A stretch of DNA of 9,742 bases from Acidobacteriota bacterium (GTDB taxonomy: Bacteria; Acidobacteriota; Terriglobia; Terriglobales; Acidobacteriaceae), in assembly GCA_003225595.1 (NCBI GenBank), contig QIAR01000298.1, positions 1-9,742 of the forward strand. Reading direction: 5' to 3'. The notes under the pieces are model-generated. The model searched no databases. It saw only the letters and a list, made by a program, of their open reading frames with translations, and was not told the origin of the DNA. Shown one piece after another: positions 6,612 to 9,742 of this stretch (within the stretch, counting starts at the first letter, position 1; the number at the start of each line of letters is the position of its first letter). A program made the translations under genes and the position numbers.

Positions 6612-7058
6612 ATGCGTGCTTCGAGCGACTCGTGCCCACAGAGTTGTGCCGGCACAGTTTTTGTCGCGGCATTTCTTGCGCTCCTTCTCGTCGCATCAAT
6701 AAGCGCCCAGAAAAACCAAGCAAACACAGCGAGCCCTCCGAAGTACGATCTTCACACTGAGGCCAAGATGAAGGGAACGGTGGAGGAAGTGAAACTGCCT
6801 CCAAAAGGTAGCGAGAAAGAAGTTGCTCACTTGCTAGTGAAGAATGGCACAGACACCGTCGACGTATATCTGTGCCCGAAATCATTTCTCCAGGACATGG
6901 GCGTGAGCTTCAGCAAAGGAGACGAGATCGCGCTCACCGGCTCGAAGGTTAAGCAGGGCGAAGCCGACCTCATCCTCGTGCGCGAAGTGGTAAAGGGTTC
7001 GGATACCCTAGTACTCCGCGACGAGAAGGGAAGCCCCGTTTGGAACTGGCACAAATAA
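6612..7058 (+). CDS. Small exported protein, OB-fold-like, function unknown
   Basis: A 148-residue protein from ATG 6612. A purine-rich AAAGGGGG at 6600-6607 serves as a fair Shine-Dalgarno, while the upstream in-frame TTG 6597 has none. A signal peptide spans about residues 1-32 (hydrophobic core FVAAFLALLLVASIS, cleavage near SISA|Q). The mature part is beta-rich: MKGTVEEVKLPP, then HLLVKNGTDTVDVYLCP, then FSKGDEIALTGSKVK, then ADLILVREVVKGSDTLVLRD, ending NWHK. This pattern of short strands around a KGD turn resembles the small bacterial OB-fold exported proteins, and similar proteins are frequent in Acidobacteriota; both points are inference. It stands alone after the hydrolase, separated by 220 bp, and converges with the M15 peptidase gene. 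No catalytic motif is seen. Confidence 0.8.
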   Translation: MRASSDSCPQSCAGTVFVAAFLALLLVASISAQKNQANTASPPKYDLHTEAKMKGTVEEVKLPPKGSEKEVAHLLVKNGTDTVDVYLCPKSFLQDMGVSFSKGDEIALTGSKVKQGEADLILVREVVKGSDTLVLRDEKGSPVWNWHK

Positions 7059-7168
7059 CCTGCCATCTCTTGCCTCGGGCCAATTTGCGAGGATCAGTCC
7101 GCTAGAATTCGACTTACAACTCCGGCGGCCACAATTGTTTTCAGTTGAGAAGACACAGCGTTTTATCG

Positions 7169-7672
7169 CTATGCCGCTACGGTTGCACGCGCCGCCCGAT
7201 AAGGGTTGTAATCTGCATCGGGGTAGAAAGAGCCTCGAAAAAGCGCTGGCTGTAAAGATACGGCGCACCGCTGCACGTGAACGGCATCGATAAAGGTATG
7301 GGGCACCGCGGGGTCACCCCAGTCCCCTCCCCAAATAAGGCCGTGCTCGTGTGCCAGCCGCCCGAGGAAAGAAAAATCTCCCTTCCATGAGGGCTCGCCA
7401 CCAACAACTTTGACCAGGTCAACTGCGAGTCCGAAATGGTGGACTCCCACGACCCGAAGCTTCGACGCACCCTGATTAAACAACTCCTGTTGCCTGGCCT
7501 GGCTCCGATAAGTCTCGAAAACCATCAGGTCGATTCCGAGCGCTCCTGCGTCTTCAACAATGCGGGATACCGCGCTGCGGGTAACCGGCTCAAGCAAGTT
7601 AATATCCGCAACACGCTTTACGCTATTGAAGCGCGAGTCACTCCTAATGACGTCCTCGAAAAAGCTCGCCAT
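7169..7672 (-). CDS. M15-type zinc peptidase (CwlK/endolysin-like peptidoglycan peptidase)
   Basis: A 167-residue protein predicted to cut peptide bonds in peptidoglycan, as L-alanyl-D-glutamate or D,D-peptidases of family M15 do. The motifs appear in the right order: ETYRSQARQQELFNQG (residues 53-68), HHFGLAVD giving zinc ligands H78 and D85 (pattern HxxGxAxD), WGGDWGD (114-120), and DAVH with D129 as probable general base and H132 as third zinc ligand. No signal peptide or membrane segment is present, which resembles phage endolysins and cytoplasmically made CwlK-type enzymes. The C-terminal tail beyond residue 134 is unassigned. The start is fixed by an AGGAGG Shine-Dalgarno six bases upstream. 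It lies 46 bp behind a possible small ORF and downstream of glnD on the same strand. No holin or other phage gene is nearby, so a domesticated enzyme is more likely than an intact prophage part. Confidence 0.88.
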   Translation of the reverse strand: MASFFEDVIRSDSRFNSVKRVADINLLEPVTRSAVSRIVEDAGALGIDLMVFETYRSQARQQELFNQGASKLRVVGVHHFGLAVDLVKVVGGEPSWKGDFSFLGRLAHEHGLIWGGDWGDPAVPHTFIDAVHVQRCAVSLQPALFRGSFYPDADYNPYRAARATVAA

Positions 7673-7678
7673 GGCTGC

Positions 7679-7684
7679 CTCCTA
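7679..7684 (-). promoter_or_regulatory. Ribosome binding site of the M15 peptidase gene
   Basis: Reads AGGAGG on the complement, six bases before the ATG (7670-7672). It is a near-perfect Shine-Dalgarno and confirms the leaderless (no signal peptide) start. Confidence 0.8.
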
Positions 7685-7718
7685 ACTTTCGCAACGTTCG
7701 GCCTTTCTTGCGGCTAAC

Positions 7719-8045
7719 TCACCGCTCTTTGGCATCCGCCCAGTAGGGTGGATCGCTCCAGCACTGAAGTCTCATGTTATGACGACACTCTTTGTCTTTG
7801 TCACGTGTGGTCTTTGGTGATCCTCCCGCTTTCGTTCTCGGAAGCTTGCTGGAAATGGCGGATGAGGACAAGCAGAGCGCGCGTCTCATGAGACACCCCT
7901 GACCACGATCTGGCTGGTTAAGACTACAAATGTTAGGTGCAGGGGTGCTGCTCAAAGTGTGGATATCACTCGCGGGTAGGTTCCGCGCCAGTGAAAAAGT
8001 CAGAGTAACCAGAACGAGGGGAAATCCGACTATGAGGTATGGCAC
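7719..8045 (-). CDS. Possible small protein between glnD and the M15 gene
   Basis: A 108-residue ORF with a GTG start (8043-8045) and TGA stop. I do not recognise it. Its N-terminus, MPYLIVGFPLVLVTLTFSLA, looks like a membrane segment or signal peptide; the remainder is polar and Cys-containing and ends SDPPYWADAKER. In favour of a real gene: GGAGG (8052-8056, complement) sits six bases before the GTG, and a promoter-like TTGACA-N17-TAGAGT lies further upstream (8089-8117). Against it: no recognisable family, unremarkable composition, and another minus-strand frame inside the region also shows coding-like codons for about 31 residues. It fills the otherwise empty 454-bp gap between the M15 gene and glnD. 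It may also be a decayed gene. Confidence 0.3.
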   Translation of the reverse strand: MPYLIVGFPLVLVTLTFSLARNLPASDIHTLSSTPAPNICSLNQPDRGQGCLMRRALCLSSSAISSKLPRTKAGGSPKTTRDKDKECRHNMRLQCWSDPPYWADAKER

Positions 8046-8051
8046 ACCCTA

Positions 8052-8056
8052 CCTCC
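8052..8056 (-). promoter_or_regulatory. Shine-Dalgarno before the possible small ORF
   Basis: GGAGG on the complement, six bases from the GTG at 8043-8045. It is the main reason to consider the small ORF. Confidence 0.4.
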
Positions 8057-8088
8057 AAGATCGTCTCTTCCCCCCTCAGATTGCACGA

Positions 8089-8117
8089 ACTCTAAACTTC
8101 GTGATTTCGAGTGTCAA
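8089..8117 (-). promoter_or_regulatory. Sigma-70-like promoter downstream of glnD
   Basis: On the complement, a perfect -35 TTGACA (8112-8117) is followed after 17 bases by TAGAGT (8089-8094, four of six matches to TATAAT). It begins ten bases beyond the glnD stop and points towards the small ORF and the M15 gene. Predicted from the consensus only. Confidence 0.4.
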
Positions 8118-8126
8118 GGGTAAAGT

Positions 8127-9742
8127 TCAGAGCCGCCGCAGGAGAGCAGCGTGCATTTCGCCCTGCTGTGCTGGGCCCAGCTTCGCACCGGCACGCGTAA
8201 TGTAAAACACGTCGATCGCCATTTGGCCTTGAGTATCTATGATGGCTATCTCGATGTTGCAATTGAGTTCGGCAAGGGTGGAGCTGATGCCGTAAAGCAG
8301 CCCCGGGCGATCCTGCGCGGTAATTTCGAGGAGGGTACTGTGAGATGAGCAATTATCATCGATGTGAAGCTGCGGCTCGACTTTCACTTTTGGATTCTTC
8401 ACTTCGGGTTTGAATTTCTTCTGCATCAGGTCTGTAACGTTGATTTCACCGCAAATGGCCTGGGCAAGGCTTCCTTTCAGGCGTTCCATCTCGGTTGGGT
8501 TCAGATCAAGCGTGCCGAACCGGTCAGAAAATCGAAATGTATCCAATACCGTTCCAGCTTTGTTGGAAAATGCTTCGGCCTTCAAGATGTTCATCCCCCA
8601 GGATGAAAGTGTGCCGGCCACTCTGGCGAAGAGGAACGGGCGGTCGGGCGTCAGTATAACGACTTCGAAATAGCCATCGCGTCTGAGCAGATCGATCTCC
8701 GGTTGATTGCCATTCATGCGCTCGTACATTCTGAAATGCGACACGATGTCGATTGGAGAATGGGTCAGCAGATAACGTTTGGGAAAGCCTTCCAAAAATG
8801 ACCTGACGTGTCTTGAATCAACGTCACTAGGCACGACTGAAACGACTTGCTTGAGATGCTCTTCGTCCGGTGAGTCGGCATGCAAACGTTGGTCGTCTAG
8901 GGTTCGGCTCAGGTAATTGAAAGCGGCAGCGTATAGCTGCCACAGCATCTCGGCTTTCCAGGGAGTAAGAGCTTCGGGATTGACGGCCTTAATATCGGCG
9001 TATGTCAGTAGCGTGAGCATCTTCAATCGTTCGGTGGTCCCAATTGATTCACTGAAGTCCTGCACAGCCTTCGGATCAAAGATGTCGCGTCGCATAACTG
9101 TTTCCGACATGCGCAGATGGTTCGCAATTAAAAAACGTACGAGCTCGCGGTCAACGGGTTCAAGCCGTAGCCGATGAAAGATGTTATCCACGGCTTCGAG
9201 ACTGCCGCTGATATGGTTTTCCGTCGTCATACCCTTGCCAACGTCGTGGAATAGAATCGCAAGAAAGAGCAGTTCAGGTTGCTCGATTCCGTCCAAAATA
9301 TCTCGAAACCGCCGTTCCAATGGGCTACCCGGCCCACGAAGCGCGTGCAGACTCTCAATGGCGACAAACGAGTGTTCGTCCACCGTATATCTGTGGTAGT
9401 AGTCGCGTATCACAAGCGAATCGATCGCCTGGAATTCGGTAAACAGGCGGACAAACAAGCCGAGCCGATGCATCGCACGCAGAGCCGCGCCCGCATGTGG
9501 CAATATCAGACTTCGACGGAAATGTGCCCATAGCTCAAGTGCTTGAGCGTCCGAATGCGGGATCTTGGGGAGTGCCGCTTCGACGCACCGTTCCGTTTCG
9601 GCGCTGAGCTTCAGCCCGTGTCGAGCAACAAATTCGAACAGGGCAAAGAGAACTGATGGTTCTTCTACCGATGAAAGCTGGCGCAGAAAGACACGGCCTT
9701 CCACCACGGAAAAATCAGCATTGGACAGACGCGATTTGCGAT
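8127..9742 (-). CDS. glnD: GlnD, PII uridylyltransferase/uridylyl-removing enzyme (C-terminal part)
   Basis: Bifunctional nitrogen sensor: uridylylates PII at low glutamine and removes UMP at high glutamine. About 537 residues are visible. The frame is open through the right edge (the codons before the GTG at 9707 read RKSRLSNADFS), so the gene is incomplete here and the N-terminal nucleotidyltransferase domain lies outside. The visible part contains the region linking to the HD domain (YYHRYTVDEHSF), the HD motif FHDVGKGMTTENH (around 9220-9252) for the uridylyl-removing activity, and two C-terminal ACT domains for glutamine sensing. ACT1 is about 8520-8675 (YFEVVILTPDRPFLFARV) and ACT2 about 8195-8340 (LLEITAQDRPGLLYGI). 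It ends normally with TGA at 8127-8129. Domain order and spacing match full-length GlnD. No glnB or amtB is visible in the window. Confidence 0.95.
   Translation of the reverse strand, partial: RKSRLSNADFSVVEGRVFLRQLSSVEEPSVLFALFEFVARHGLKLSAETERCVEAALPKIPHSDAQALELWAHFRRSLILPHAGAALRAMHRLGLFVRLFTEFQAIDSLVIRDYYHRYTVDEHSFVAIESLHALRGPGSPLERRFRDILDGIEQPELLFLAILFHDVGKGMTTENHISGSLEAVDNIFHRLRLEPVDRELVRFLIANHLRMSETVMRRDIFDPKAVQDFSESIGTTERLKMLTLLTYADIKAVNPEALTPWKAEMLWQLYAAAFNYLSRTLDDQRLHADSPDEEHLKQVVSVVPSDVDSRHVRSFLEGFPKRYLLTHSPIDIVSHFRMYERMNGNQPEIDLLRRDGYFEVVILTPDRPFLFARVAGTLSSWGMNILKAEAFSNKAGTVLDTFRFSDRFGTLDLNPTEMERLKGSLAQAICGEINVTDLMQKKFKPEVKNPKVKVEPQLHIDDNCSSHSTLLEITAQDRPGLLYGISSTLAELNCNIEIAIIDTQGQMAIDVFYITRAGAKLGPAQQGEMHAALLRRL

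Noticed and set aside
6488..6760. 90-residue plus-strand ORF before the OB-like gene
   Set aside because: No Shine-Dalgarno or recognisable family, and it overlaps the signal-peptide region of the better-supported exported protein.
7073..7092. Terminator hairpin between the convergent OB-like and M15 genes
   Set aside because: CCTCG/CGAGG can pair over a 10-base loop, but the stem is short and no T-run follows on either strand.
7883..7894. 12-bp perfect palindrome GTCTCATGAGAC
   Set aside because: Palindromes of this size are expected about twice by chance in 10 kb, and no second copy or promoter overlap is seen.
7790..7900. Alternative minus-strand frame with coding-like codons (starting at a GTG, about 31 residues, SHETRALLVLIRHFQQ)
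   Set aside because: Short, without a proper Shine-Dalgarno, and overlapping the better-supported small ORF. It could be gene debris but cannot be supported.

Overview
The window looks like a chromosomal segment of a soil-type Acidobacteriota (Terriglobia-like) bacterium. This is inferred from the moderately high GC content, the many exported proteins with short signal peptides, the family resemblance of the TonB_C-domain protein and the small OB-like exported protein, and the very basic GG-rich small protein. No marker gene here fixes the taxon, so it remains an inference.

Layout: a small basic protein gene lies on the minus strand (58-330). Next is a plus-strand pair for exported methionine sulfoxide reductases: msrA with a Sec-type signal peptide (549-1223) and msrB with a twin-arginine signal (1244-1849). 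The two genes are 20 bp apart and each has a strong Shine-Dalgarno sequence. A NiCoT/UreH-like nickel-cobalt transporter with a His-rich loop follows (about 1971-2777). A very long plus-strand ORF (2945-6226) reads as two exported proteins joined in frame: a TonB_C-domain protein, then a complete-looking second signal peptide, a discoidin (F5/8 type C) domain and a clan GH-A-like glycoside hydrolase. Its reading frame stops at an amber codon but stays open and protein-like for 54 more codons, to a TAA at 6389-6391. A small exported OB-like protein (6612-7058) ends the plus-strand block.

The right part is on the minus strand. It holds the C-terminal two thirds of GlnD, the PII uridylyltransferase/uridylyl-removing enzyme (open at the window edge to 8127), then a possible small ORF with its own promoter-like and SD sequences (7719-8045), then an M15-type peptidase (7169-7672). 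The M15 gene and the OB-like gene converge at 7059-7168.

Functionally, most of the window concerns the cell envelope: periplasmic repair of oxidised methionine, metal uptake, extracellular glycan breakdown and peptidoglycan cleavage, with nitrogen-status signalling (GlnD) at the right end. The most notable points are the fused ORF with an internal signal peptide, the in-frame amber that cuts off the last strands of its hydrolase part, and an exported MsrA/MsrB pair in which both enzymes lack the usual resolving cysteine.
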